From NCBI GenBank assembly GCA_013397865.1, contig VZTI01002747.1, positions 62,001-126,000 of the forward strand: 64,000 bases of DNA, in the 5' to 3' direction. Below, piece after piece: positions 23,198 through 35,200 of this stretch. Both the position numbers and the translations under genes were made by a program. Within the stretch, counting starts at the first letter, position 1. Each line of letters begins with the position of its first letter. This DNA comes from Struthidea cinerea. Its lineage: Eukaryota; Chordata; Aves; Passeriformes; Corcoracidae. The notes under the pieces are model-generated. The model searched no databases, had not been told where the DNA came from, and saw only the letters and a list, made by a program, of their open reading frames with translations.

Positions 23198-23856
23198 GTT
23201 GTGAATAAACCATTTGTCAATTTCTTAAATCATGGCTGTTTTTTATCTGTTTATATATTTAAAGGCTAATGGTGCTTTTCCAGCAAAACCTGCATGACTA
23301 ACTCATAAATACCAAACAAGTAAGCTTTTTTAGGGATTTTTTAAAGTCACAGTGGTAGAAGTTTATCCAAATATCATGTTCTTCCCAACCTACACTGGAA
23401 ACAATTATTTGTAGCAAATACATTTGGACTGCAGAAATATACTATGTAAAGTCCAAGTATGTTTTATAAGCACTTTACCCAACAATATCATCTATTATTG
23501 ACACATTTTGACTTTGAAATGAGAAATCATGCATTTTGAACACAAAATCATGTCTTTTGTGGGACTTGGGCCTTTCTGAAAAAAAAATCATAATTAAATT
23601 GAAATTGTCATAAACAAAGAGTTGTCTTTCGCATCCATGAGATGACGAGTAATTAGTTTGAAGTTATTACTGTTAATTAGTACATGATTGAGTTGTTAAG
23701 TAATCCCTAAAGTTAAAAGAGTTTATAGTTTTATTTTTTTCACTAGTATAAATGTTTAAGGGATAAGTGTTACTTTGACATTCTAGTCAAAGCTTAAAGG
23801 TTCAGACTATAGTACAAAACCTTGTAATATTTCTTGAATTAATGTTTGAGTTAAGT
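23198..23856. other. Unique AT-rich non-coding DNA
   Basis: No gene or repeat is recognised between the CR1 fragment and the next LTR. Confidence 0.6.
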
Positions 23857-24153
23857 TGTGTTGCAGAAAGCAAAGACCCTCACATGTTGCCAAGGAGCTA
23901 TATTTAGGTCACCACCTGAGAGCCTGTTACCGAGCTCCATGGAAACCGTGAATTTTAATGCAAGATTTTCCCGCCAACAATCCAGATGACATCACCCAGA
24001 GACTGCAACCCTAGCAGCAAGCGAGCCATTGGATGAAAGACCTTACATCATGCTCTAATCTGCAGTCAATGATTTGGACTGTGAAAGGACTCAACCAATC
24101 ACCTCCTGCTTTGAAGGCAGGACAGTGGGTGGTGATAGGAGGGGCCAGAGGGG

Positions 24154-24160
24154 TATAAAA
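24154..24160 (+). promoter_or_regulatory. TATA box of the LTR
   Basis: TATAAAA preceded by GGGG lies about 60 bases downstream of a CCAAT box. This is the best-looking core promoter in the window and belongs to the retroviral LTR. Confidence 0.6.
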
Positions 24161-24193
24161 CCCCTGTCAAAGACCAGAGACTGCTCTTTTGCT

Positions 24194-24320
24194 CGGGGTT
24201 AGACCAGGCAAAGCCCAGTGCTGTGGGTATTAGGCCTGCTTGTTAAGAGACCCTGGTCGGGACTAGCCCAAGCAGAACCCAGCGCTGTGGCTCTTTGTAT
24301 TGAGTCTATTGCCATATTGG
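24194..24320 (+). repeat. 64-bp tandem duplication inside the LTR
   Basis: CGGGGTTAGACCAGGCAAAG beginning at 24194 is repeated as CGGGACTAGCCCAAGCAGAA beginning at 24258. In each copy it is followed by CCAGTGCTGTGG or CCAGCGCTGTGG. The duplicated part covers the likely transcription start and R region. The copies are about 80% alike. Confidence 0.65.
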
Positions 24321-24391
24321 CTCTAAGGCTCTTTGATCGCTGTGAACCTGGATAAGTTTTTTTCTGATTAAGGAATCTGGCCATGTGGTAT

Positions 24392-24397
24392 AATAAA
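24392..24397 (+). terminator. LTR polyadenylation signal AATAAA
   Basis: AATAAA lies 43 bases before the LTR 3' end, correctly placed downstream of the TATA box. Confidence 0.65.
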
Positions 24398-25574
24398 TTA
24401 GACTTTAAAATTTAAATTGAGTGTGGGCTCATTCCTGACAAAATTATGAATGCACACTGATGACTCGAGATGGATGCTACCCATTTTGTTTAGAAATCAC
24501 TCACTTTTCTTTTCTAGTCTGTGTTGTTACTATGAGTCCAGTTCCTCTCATAATCCATTTCTTCTTTCTGGAAGTATGGAACAGTGCTGTTGTTAGTGTG
24601 CCCTGTAAAGGAGCATTATTTTTAAAACAGGAGACCAGAATGAAATGCAATGGTAACTACCAGCCCACAATGAGTATTTTACTACTATGACTGGGTATGT
24701 AGAAATCTAACATTTATTAGAGTCTTTCATTCCAGGCTCTTACAGTGCTTTATAAATACAGCACAGCTTTCCCAGTGCTATAGTTCTGAAGCACAGTCAC
24801 CCCAGAGTGGAGTGTAGCAGCTATTTTGCTCCCACTTGACGGCTGTTGGTTATTATGACATGCTTCTTTCCTAGAGTTATTTTTCTGGAAAATATATGAG
24901 AGAGAAATCCACCCACCAGGAATAGGCAGAGACCATCTGCTGTGACTAATTTCACATTTATTCCAGGCAGCAAAATTCCAAAATGAAAACCCAGTTACTA
25001 TTATAACTTGAGTCAGTGGATGTAAAATGAAATAGTGTGTTCAGGATCCTTCCATTATATTATCCATGAATACAGGTCTCCATCAAGATTGTAAATGTTT
25101 TTGAATGCCTTTACAAATTCAAGCAGGGGTCCTTTGAAACATTTAGGTTTTTTAGTCACTTAAAATGGGGTCATGTTTCCTGGACAAGTGTACTTAATCT
25201 TAGAAAACTGATTAGAGAGATCTTTGCAGTATCCTAACGGACAAAGCAAAATAGAACATGTGACCTGTGGTCAGAAGTACTGATTGTTCTGTCTTCAGGT
25301 ACGGAAGTACATATGATAAATATATTAATAAAATAATTGCTTTTGGTTTTTGCTGTGGTCAGTGGAAAGAAATAGATACTCTACAGGGAAAAGAAGAATT
25401 ATTGTCTTAAGATAAGTCTCTCTTTCCCTTTCTTGCTTTACTTATTACAGACACATTATAATGTTACTATGTTTTTAACCTACATTTTAGCTGATATATG
25501 TTCCTATGATCGAAGTCAATGGAGAGCCAGACTGTGTAGCTCAGTGCTCTGCATTGACTTAAATAGGTTTACAT

Positions 25575-25608
25575 GTCTGCCTATCTGGAGGGTCTGCCTA
25601 TCTGGAGG
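25575..25608. repeat. Perfect 17-bp tandem duplication
   Basis: GTCTGCCTATCTGGAGG occurs twice with no gap and no mismatch, which suggests a recent event. Confidence 0.95.
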
Positions 25609-28600
25609 AAGACCTTGTGAACCTCTAGATGAAATCCAGCTCTTTGAAAGAGACTTGAACTTCTTCCATTAACTTGTCTAGACTCAGAATCTTATGTTTG
25701 TTTATGTTTTCTTTAAAAACAGATGAGGAATAATTCTTGGGTGTACTTAAAATAACTTTCTCTTGGAAATGCACTTTTGCTGCTTTATGTTGCATAAAGT
25801 CTTAGCTTCTTTCTTACTCATGCTAGTTTACCCATCCCTACTTACCATCAAGTTGTAAGAGATTTTTTTTTAATTTCTGTGTGGATCTCATCAGATCAGG
25901 TTTCTCTGCTTTGAGGCAGTACATGCATTTGTATATGTATGTCAGAGAAAGTGCTTTCAAGACATGATCTGAAATTTACACAGCAAATTGAAAATTGATC
26001 GGTCTGTTATCCAACACATTTTATGTGAAATAAATCAGATAGAGCCAAACCATAATCCATTCCAAATGCAGTAACTCAGCAGCTCAGATAACACAGGACC
26101 AAATCAATATGAACAAGACAAAAATGTAAGGAAGGCTGTAAGGTTCAGCAAAAAATGGATTAGAGAATGATCATGTTAAGAAAAGAATTAAAAAATGGAA
26201 GAATTTACTACGCTTTTTCCTACTACAGGCCTCCTGTTTCTTTAAAACTCAACAATAAAAAAAGTTCAGCTAAAAAGTTTGTGTTTTTCCCTTCAGCTAG
26301 TTGGGCCAACCTCTTCTAAGCTACATCTAAACTTCAGGCTTTAAATTTCATTGCCTTCATGTCACTCCCAAACCCACAAAATTCGCTCAGCAGCTGGAAG
26401 GCCACAGGAAATGGTGGAATTTATATATGGAGAGTAGATTGGGCTCTAGTATGTTTGCATTCACATCTCTCAAGCTAGACTTAAAATCATTCAACCATGC
26501 ATTTTACAGGTCTTAAACACACACAAATCACACATCACATAATATTTTGGCCTCCTGGCCTTCTGCAGCCAATTTTTATGTAGTCCTATAGTTAGAATTG
26601 AGCCTGGACGGCACCAGATTGATTACTGCTTGATAAAGCAGCAGCAGATTTTAGGTACAAATTCCAAATTAAGATACTTCTGGGAAAGGACGTTTACACT
26701 TCTTCAGTTATTGGAGAAAGGTGAGGCTTAGGGTGGCTAGCACAGATAGAAAACACTAAATGGTCTTAATAGCTGCAGTCAGTACCCAGGAATGACAGAG
26801 GAAAGGAATCTTGAAGTTTGTATATATTTTGTGCCTTTAGTTTCCCTTGCTGACCAGTGGAAACAAATCTGATTCATATCCTAACTCTTTAATTTGCCTG
26901 ATCTTAGATTTGCCTTTGAATTTTTTTTCCGGAGCACAACTACTAAACAGATTTTTATGAGAAACTTTTTCAAAGAGAAAATGAGCAGCGTTAGCTGATC
27001 AAAAAGTTACTCAATTTAAGTGTTTATAATGTGACAGTGAAATGTAATGAAATTAAACAATATTGCTTTTTATGAATGAAAATTATGTTAAATTCTTATT
27101 ACAGTATCCAAAATATCTAAGTAAGTTATTAGTAATAGTGTCTTAAAATTATTATTACTAATATTAACAACCACAACCAATCTAAGGAAAGTCCTTATTT
27201 GACATAAATTGAAAAAAATTATTAATGCAATGAAGCAAAAAATTTTCAAGATGTTACTATCCTGATGATGTGAAAGTTACATTTGAACAACTCTGAGAAC
27301 ATCTTTTTTTCTGCATGGCTCTTGACTAATCCCACTTTCAAACTTGCACAGCTTACTTCAGTTCTAATTGGAGCATTAACAAATTTTAGTATTCACAGAA
27401 GTGTCTGCCTTTTCTGACAGAGAACTGGGAGATAATTTCTAGACAGAGTTTCTGTGATAGCAGCAGTTATCCTGAAACCAAGACAAATGTTTTAAAATGA
27501 GCACACTTAAGAGGTGACATGTATGTTGACTTTAGAGCTAGAGAGGTGCCAGTAGAGGAAGTTTATACCAATCTTTATATGATATCTGGAAGTGAATCTC
27601 TTTTGTACATGTGAAAAGTGCAAGGATCCTTAAATGATTTTATTAGCATTAACCCTCAAAGTCTGTTGATGGAATAATGGGGTCTGTGGACCCTGTAAGC
27701 ATGAGAAAGAAGATATATTTGACAGAGGAAGCAAAACTTGTAAGATTAAGCAAATTCCAGCTCCCAAGGACACATTAAATCAAGGTTACTAGATCTAAGA
27801 ATATTTCTTAGTCATCCATTAATTTTCACATTATCCTTCTTCACTGTAATAGCGAAGTACTGAGCTGACTAATTGCGCATGCAAGGTGAACAATGGTACT
27901 AAGAGATATTCCAAACACTTTGCGCAGACATAGTTTAAAGAAGGAAAAGTTTCCACATAAAATACTTAGAAGGAATTGATTCTCGTCTGAGTTCAATTGT
28001 GGTGCAAAGATTACAAGTTTGAACTTGCAAAGGATGTGGAAAATGGGGAGAAAACCCCTTACCGTTCTTAATAATGTCAATATGTACCTAACACTACTAA
28101 TAAATGCCATATTATTAGCACGAGAGGGATGTGTGTGTGTGGCATATTTCTTCTTTCAGACCAGATTTCCTTTTAATGCTATAAACAGGTAAACCTGAAA
28201 ATAGTAAGAAACTTCAAGCAAAAATAACGTAGCAGATCATTTAATATATGATTGAAGGAAGCAACATCAGAAAATCATTTTAATAAAATACTGTCCTGCC
28301 TTAAATGAGTCAGATGTTCAAGAAAATGAATCTAGTCCACAACCTCACTTCCCTGATGCTTACCAATTCTCCAAAACAGAGAAACTTTCTGTCCCTGGCC
28401 AGCAGATATCCATTTTATTCAAATGCTTCTTTTCTCTCCTGTGTGATTCCTCCCTCCTCGTCTAGTTGTATCAATAGGACTTTGAATTGTTTAGTGCAGA
28501 AAAACTTTGTAAGACTTCTCTCAATGAGTCTTCATTACCTGGATTATCTGCCCATTTTATTTCACAACACTTTCTATTTTAGTACATTTTTGTTTAATAC

Positions 28601-29706
28601 AGGTGATCAAGATGGTAAAAGATACTGTAGACAAAATACTCTAAGTGGTGTTTTGTCCAATAGCACACAGTTTCCCACATAAAACACCTAAGATCACATC
28701 TACTTTTTCATAAGTCCATCATAATGTCAGTTTTTAATAGCACAGGAAGCTGCTACTGTGTCAGACTTTTCTATTTCCAAGATAAGATTCCAAATAATGT
28801 TGAAAAATATTATTAGTCCCTCTTCATAAGGCTTCATGTTTCAGTTAAATTCCAACCCATTTCTGTTACTGTACTCTTCAAGATCATCATATACTTTGTG
28901 CATGATATGCAAATTGTCCTTCATATTTACTTGCCTCTTAATTTTGTATGATAAACATTTTTCATCAAGGTTTTATTTTTGTTCCAAATTCATTAATGTA
29001 AACATTAAAGATCTGCTGGATGAGTCCTTGAGGAATTCTGCTACTGATTTTCCTCTAGTCTGATATTTTCATTTTTTATTACTATTTTTAGCAAATTTTC
29101 TTCATTGGCACATGTTTTTTATTGAGTCTTCTGTGCTTTCACATGCAAAAAAAGGCAGAAAATAAGTCTCCACCTGGGCTTTTAAGTCCAGTGGACATGA
29201 GTAAATAGCCCCCCTAATATTTCTAAGTTTGAGATACAAATTTTTAGTTTCAGAGTAACTTTTTGCTTCTATTTCTATGTTAAACCACAATAGTTTGATG
29301 TAAATTTGTATAGCCATAACTTACATGATCCTTAAAATTTACCAAATATAACATGTAAAATAGCACATCTTTCAGGCATCGGAGGTATGTGAGGCACTTC
29401 TTTATCCTTCACATTTTGTTTACAAATGTCTTAACATGCATTAAATTAATCCATATACTATTTTTGCATATGGCATTGTTGCTGCTAAATTCAGAATCTT
29501 TTTATGGACAATGAGGAAACAAGTATTATTGTTAATATTATTGAAATCTTAATAGTCTGATTGAAGAATTTTTATTATAGAAAAAAGAATGAATGTCTAT
29601 ATGCAGAACAATTTCAATAATAAAATAGAACAATGATAATAACAATATGGTTACAGTTGTTAGGCACAATCATTTTCTACCACTTATTCTGATGTTATGT
29701 GCATCC

Positions 29707-29735
29707 TATGGTCACAAGGTCTTTATGGTCACAAG
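29707..29735. repeat. Short direct repeat, 17-base spacing
   Basis: TATGGTCACAAG occurs at 29707-29718 and again at 29724-29735, separated by GTCTT. It is a minor local duplication. Confidence 0.85.
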
Positions 29736-29799
29736 ATTTTAAGACTAAAACCATGGTGCTACCATACATACCTAGGAAAATAAAAAGAAAACAACAGCC

Positions 29800-29966
29800 A
29801 TAGTTCCCCTCCAACTAGAAAAATAGCTGCCAAGAACTAAACCAAGTAAAGTCAATCTGCAAACAGGTCAGGAGCAGTTCAGCAGAAGCAAACTTGGCAA
29901 ACCTCAGTTGCAACTCCTTGCAACACAGTATTTAGACCGTGGCCTGTTATTAGCGAGGGATACAAG
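29800..29966 (+). repeat. Possible old dispersed repeat, copy 1
   Basis: This stretch aligns by eye, at roughly 65-70% with small gaps, to 32075-32218. Shared landmarks are TAGAAAAATA/TAGAGAAAAT, CTAAACCAAGT/CTAAGCCAAGT, AGCAAACTTGGCAAAC/AGCAAATGTGACAAAC and ACACAGTATTTAG/GCACAGCACTTAG, then TTAGCGAGGGATAC/CTAGCAATGGAAATAC. I cannot name the family. It may be an ancient interspersed element or a local duplication. Confidence 0.35.
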
Positions 29967-32074
29967 ATTTGTTACGTTTATGATAACAACCGTGTTTAAC
30001 TGGAGTCTAAAAACTTTAACCAGGACTCCTCGCTTCTCAGTTTAAATGTTTAAAGCTATCTAATGATTCCAGATGAGTCCAAGAAAGCCTACGGAATGAA
30101 TCCAGATTAATCCAGGTCTTTGAGACAGTCTGCATTTCTCTGAGCTGGTCATTTACATTCTGTTTGACCCTCCCCCCCACACTGCCCCCTGCCCAAAACT
30201 GATGCTCCCGGGCATATTGTGAGAATGAATGAGTAAAAATCAGATAATATTTACCAGACTATGATAATGTGGTGTTCTGAATCCCCAGAATAAAATCTAT
30301 TTGTAGTAAAAATCTGTACTCTTAAATTCATGGGGGTGCTTTGGTTTTAATTTTCTTCTACAGGACTTAAAAGAGAAAAGGCAATTTGGAACTCCTCTTT
30401 CAATCTGCATTTTATTAAGGGTTACTTTGCTGCATGTAAGTTAATCAGTGAGTCATATGTAAACATAGCAACTCAAACACTTTTGATAGAGTTATGAACT
30501 ATTTAAATAACATCATCTAAATTTCATTAAATTTTTAGCCCTCATTAATTTGTGTGTTTCAGATGTTTTTTCACAATGCTGATATTTTAGAGTTGTGCTT
30601 ACCATCACGTGCTTCCTATAAAGGTGCAAAACACAAAGCCAAATATATCCTTGTTGTCATGTTGTGCAGTATAAAATTGGTTGAAAAAGACTGAAAAGGT
30701 TTCTTACTTCCATGTGATCTGATTTCTCTTTGGTTGAGATAATTTTTAGGGAAACATATCTGAAATGTTTAATATTTACTTTCAACATTTATTTTGTGCA
30801 AAAACACCCTCATATTCAAACATTTTAACATAATAAACATTACAGGAAAGCATAGACAGTTTTGCAGACAGAGCCAAATATTAAATATTAAAATGAGTTT
30901 TCCTGAAAATTGGAGTGTAAGTGTGAACAAATGTTTTAGCATTTCCACATCTACCAGTCTCTTAAATGGTCTGGTCCTTTAGGAGTTGGACAAATCTTTA
31001 ACAGATAGAGAGTACTGGGGGAAAGAAATGTGTGAACTGACAAACTTGGAATGGATAAGAAGCAGTTTCTATGTGATATTTTCAAGTAAATCTTTTATAC
31101 ATGCTGTTTTGGTTGGTAAGTGTGGAACAGTTTCATATTTCTTGGTGTTCTTCTCATAGTCTTGTTTGGTTTTACAGTTTTAGATTTAGCAGCTATGTAT
31201 TTTCTTATCTATGTAATGCTTGGTTTTTACTTTCTGTTTTTCAGAATTTATGTTATAAAGTAGTGTTTTAACACTGTTACATTAAAACCTTATTTAAGGG
31301 CAAAGAAGAAGCACACCTTATATATAATTAAACCAAATAATTTATTAATGTATCTGAAATGTTAATATTTAAACATTCATATTTTAGCTCAAAAGCGTTA
31401 CAGAAAAAGAAGAGCAATGCAGTTTAAATTGTTTCACACAGATGTGGTTGATATCCCTTTTCCTGGTGTTGTACTCAACCTTTCTAGGCTGCCCTAACTA
31501 AGGTTTCTGTCCTCATGGCTGTGGCTGTGGTGGTATGGTTGTCAACGCCTGGCACACCTCACTGGGAGGAACATCATGATGATGATTGTTCTTCACCCTG
31601 TAATTCACTTGGTGTCAATCCTCTTGCTTGCTAGCACCCTTCTACACTTTTGCTCTGTCTTCATTGGTACGTAATATACAGGTGACATCTTAATTTGCTG
31701 TATATGTTACATTTTATTTGTGTGAGGTATTATTTCTTTACTTTCTCTGCTACCCCTAAAAGTACTTTAGTCGAGCTGCAGGTCACTATTTCCTCAACAG
31801 ACAGCAGGTGAGCTGTTTATAGCTGTTTGTGGGGTCTGCAGTGCAAACTGGGACCCCTCACCTGCCATCCCATGTGTACATCTCTGCACCACATCCTGTG
31901 TCTCTGCTTCTCAAGTCCTCTGCTGTCCTACAAGGGCATTTTTCTCTACATTGTCATTGCAGTAAGAATCATAAATATCTCATTCTGCCTAAAATAACTG
32001 CTAGTTCCTGTTAAGTGTAGAAAGCATTGTACCATGCACAACTAAACAAAAGTAAAACAAATTAACCACAGATA
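29967..32074. other. Unique AT-rich non-coding DNA between two possible repeat copies
   Basis: No gene is recognised. A C-rich run CCCTCCCCCCCAC followed by CCCCCTGCCC lies around 30168-30195. No retroviral or LINE coding trace is visible between the flanking repeats. Confidence 0.5.
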
Positions 32075-32218
32075 CCTGTCCAGTTAGAGAAAATACTGTC
32101 ACAGCTAAGCCAAGTTACAGATTAAGAAAATTTCAGACAGAGCAAATGTGACAAACTTCAATCTTGATGCCTGTCCAGCTTAGCACAGCACTTAGGGTCT
32201 GCTACTAGCAATGGAAAT
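32075..32218 (+). repeat. Possible old dispersed repeat, copy 2
   Basis: This is the partner of 29800-29966, in the same orientation and about 2.27 kb away. The similarity is only modest and gapped, so common origin is probable rather than proven. Confidence 0.35.
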
Positions 32219-35200
32219 ACAGCTTTTGAGACTGCACAGTCACATTGCATTTCAGTAAAGTATTCGTTAATGGTACTTAGGATCTTTTTTTAACACCCTC
32301 ATCAAGTTAAATGTGTATGGACATTTTCCCCTTCCATTTAGGCATGAAACAATTTAAATCAACATAAAAGCATATTAGATGTGAATCCTTCAATGCTGGC
32401 AGAAGCCAGTTGAAGTATCAAAAAATAATTCTAATCACATTGACAGATGGCAGCACTTTCCATGCACCTTAGTGAATGGAAGTGAAACAGAAAAAATGAA
32501 TTTGGTACCCAGACCTATTAGCTGTCTATTTAACATATTACCTATAAAATTTTCCACTGCATTTCCTCAGTCTGATTGATAGGTAGTCATCAAAATGTAT
32601 CTTGTACAACATACATCTGCAAAGTCCCCATCAGACTTATGAGTGGACCTGGCTCACCAGAGATATGACTCTCCCTGGTCTGTAGCAGTGCTTCTTGGCT
32701 TTTTAGATGCACTCCATCTCCCAATTGTTCCTTTTCATGGATGAAGATGGTACTCTGCACTTGCTGCAGATGGGCTGGGATGTATCTGGGTCCACTGATG
32801 GATAGGTAGCTTTCCTATATTAAGAACTATTCCTATCTCCCCTTCCTAAGTAAAAATTCTTGTTTGAGACTCCTGTTGAAGTTATCTTCTTTTTAAAAAG
32901 CATTTGAATACATTAATTATAGGCTACAAATTTTGCCTTAACCATGAGTTCACAGAATTAAATATTGCATAAAAACTCATGTAATCAAACCAACATTTGG
33001 ACGCCAGTAGTAGAAACAAAACTGTGAGCAATAATGTATGTGGATTGTCATGACTCAAGTGCCAAATATTCCCTCCCTTCCTCTGTCTGTCTTTTGTTTA
33101 TCATCTGTTTGGTGTTTCAGGTTCAGTTTGGTTTTATTGGAACACTGCCTATTGTTCAAGGCTCCACATTAGGACTTTACAAAATATTATGGGAGTTAGG
33201 AGCATCTGGCTGATTTGGCTGAAACTCCCTAACAAGCTTAGTTACTGTGGGACCTAAAATAAAATGAGAAGCTGAAGAAAAAGATAATGTTAATGAGAAA
33301 ACTTCTTGGCTTTTGCATCAGCAAAAAAGAAATACAGCCAATTTCGTACCTTTGAAAAATGCTAAAATATCTCAGTAAATAAGAAACAGTTACTGTATGT
33401 GTCATCAAAGTCACTGAGAACTACCAACCAAAATATAATTTTTTAAACTTAAGAAAAAGCTATCATTGGTTTACCATTTCATTGTATAAAAAATAAAATT
33501 TTCTATCTAATAAGTATTTTTAACCTGAATTTCAGGTTTTCAGTTTCTGAAGTTTTAGGTGAGAACCTTATAAATAGACAGCCAGGGTACTGGTAGGTGT
33601 TTCAACCCCAAAGTGGACTTTTTACTGCACTGTGTTGATCTCTGTGTCTATTTGCACATCAACATTATCAGTCTGACTGGGGGAGGGCAGGTACCAGAAA
33701 TGTTCTGCTACTGTAACACTCTAAGCAAAATGTGTCCCTGGCAAGGGGGCTCCTTCCTTCTTTCTGTCCTTTCAGCTGTGTCCTGTGTACCTACAGTAAG
33801 CCAGGTTACCTTTGAGATACGCAAATATGGAATCAATCTCTGATGGCAACCTGAGAGACACAGCCTGTCTTGTTTCTCAAAGATGAAACAAAAGGAATTA
33901 ATATCAGTCTTTGTTGTGAAGATAATGTCCAGCTTACAAATCGAAAGGAGTTATAGTCCTTTGGAAAAAGATTAATTGAATTTTTTTTCATAATTTTCTT
34001 TCAACAAAAATTAATTGTGATGAGAAATTCAGGTAATTTTAATGACAAGGTTGTTGGTAATTTTAGAAGATTTTCCCAGCATATCGATAATATTTTTTGC
34101 CCCTGTGTATGGCTGTGTGTTTTGACTGTTCAGTTGTAAAAAATCACTTTGAACATAGGAAACTGAGTGGGTTTTAGTCATTATTTTCATCTCCCTGAAA
34201 GATCTCACTGGTAGAGAAGAATGAAGATAGGTAACAAAAAAGATGTAAACATATCAGTGTCACTTGAAATCAGGTTTGAATACCTGTTAGTCCTGTAACC
34301 TGTCAGCAGCAAGACAACAGCATAAACCTTTATCTGGCAGGATCAACGATAGCATAAATGTTCAGATAAGAAAGAAGACTGCTGCATCAAGCAAACGTGT
34401 CCCCATAGGTACTGTATGGATAGTAATTTATACCTTAAACCATGAATTCTAATGCACCTCTTCTGTGAGGTTTATTATAATTAATGGCCACTTTTAATAC
34501 TGATCTTATCTGGTGTTCTTTGAACTCTTGATCTCAGTCACTCTCTATAATCATACATTTCACTGTTCAGTTAAATGCTGTGATGTATTTCATTTATTCA
34601 ATGAAACTGTGATGAGAAAAATGGAAATTGCCTTGAGTTGTCCTATGGAGCACTCAAGATATGTGAATCATGAAGCTCCACCTGGAATAGCCTCTAGAAC
34701 ACAGTAGGACAAGGCACATGGGCATGGGTACCAACAGAAGAAAGCTTTCTTCAGGAAGTGTAAGGGCTAATATTCCTGAGCTAACTAGTCTATATTTTAT
34801 TACAGTATTTTTACAGTGTTTAAAACCCTTTTAATGCATTCTTATACATGCCTCTTTTCTAGAGAAAAAGAAAGTCAGAGTTGCTATAGCCACTTATGGG
34901 TAAGTTTTTTCATGGCCTTGTCACCCTTCTCAGAAACATTTATTTCATGCTGACATATTTCTGATGAATGCTTTGTGCACAATTGCAATGCAAATGAGGC
35001 AGTGCTGCTGGTTTCTGATAGCACAATAATACTTCACTCTGAACATGACTTTGTTTGCATTTTTCCTACCAGTTGCACATTGAGCAAAAGTGAGATTTTT
35101 GCATTTTCCCAGATCCTCTCTGAAAAGTGACAGGTAATATAATATTTTACAGCATACAAGCCCTTTGTTTTATTCCCCTGTGGTGAGAGATACTTGGAAT

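Larger units (their letters stand above)
23857..24440 (+). mobile_element. Solo LTR of an endogenous retrovirus
   Basis: This block has the complete layout of an LTR. It has a U3 with a CCAAT box (24095-24099), a clear TATA box TATAAAA at 24154-24160, an R region, and a polyadenylation signal AATAAA at 24392-24397. A short U5 ends ATTCCTGACA at 24440. It is richer in GC than its surroundings. The start is placed at TGTGTTGCAG (23857), but TG at 23859 is equally possible, and I found no exact target duplication (AAATT follows the element). A 64-bp internal duplication lies downstream of the TATA box. No gag, pol or env is adjacent. The 3' end and overall identity are firm; the 5' edge is not. 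Confidence 0.72.
24441..29799. other. Unique AT-rich non-coding DNA
   Basis: No gene or transposable element is recognised. Small perfect duplications at 25575-25608 and 29707-29735 are listed separately. The plus-strand open frame at 28305-28682 (125 codons) has a translation that looks random and no splice or start context to support it. Confidence 0.55.
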
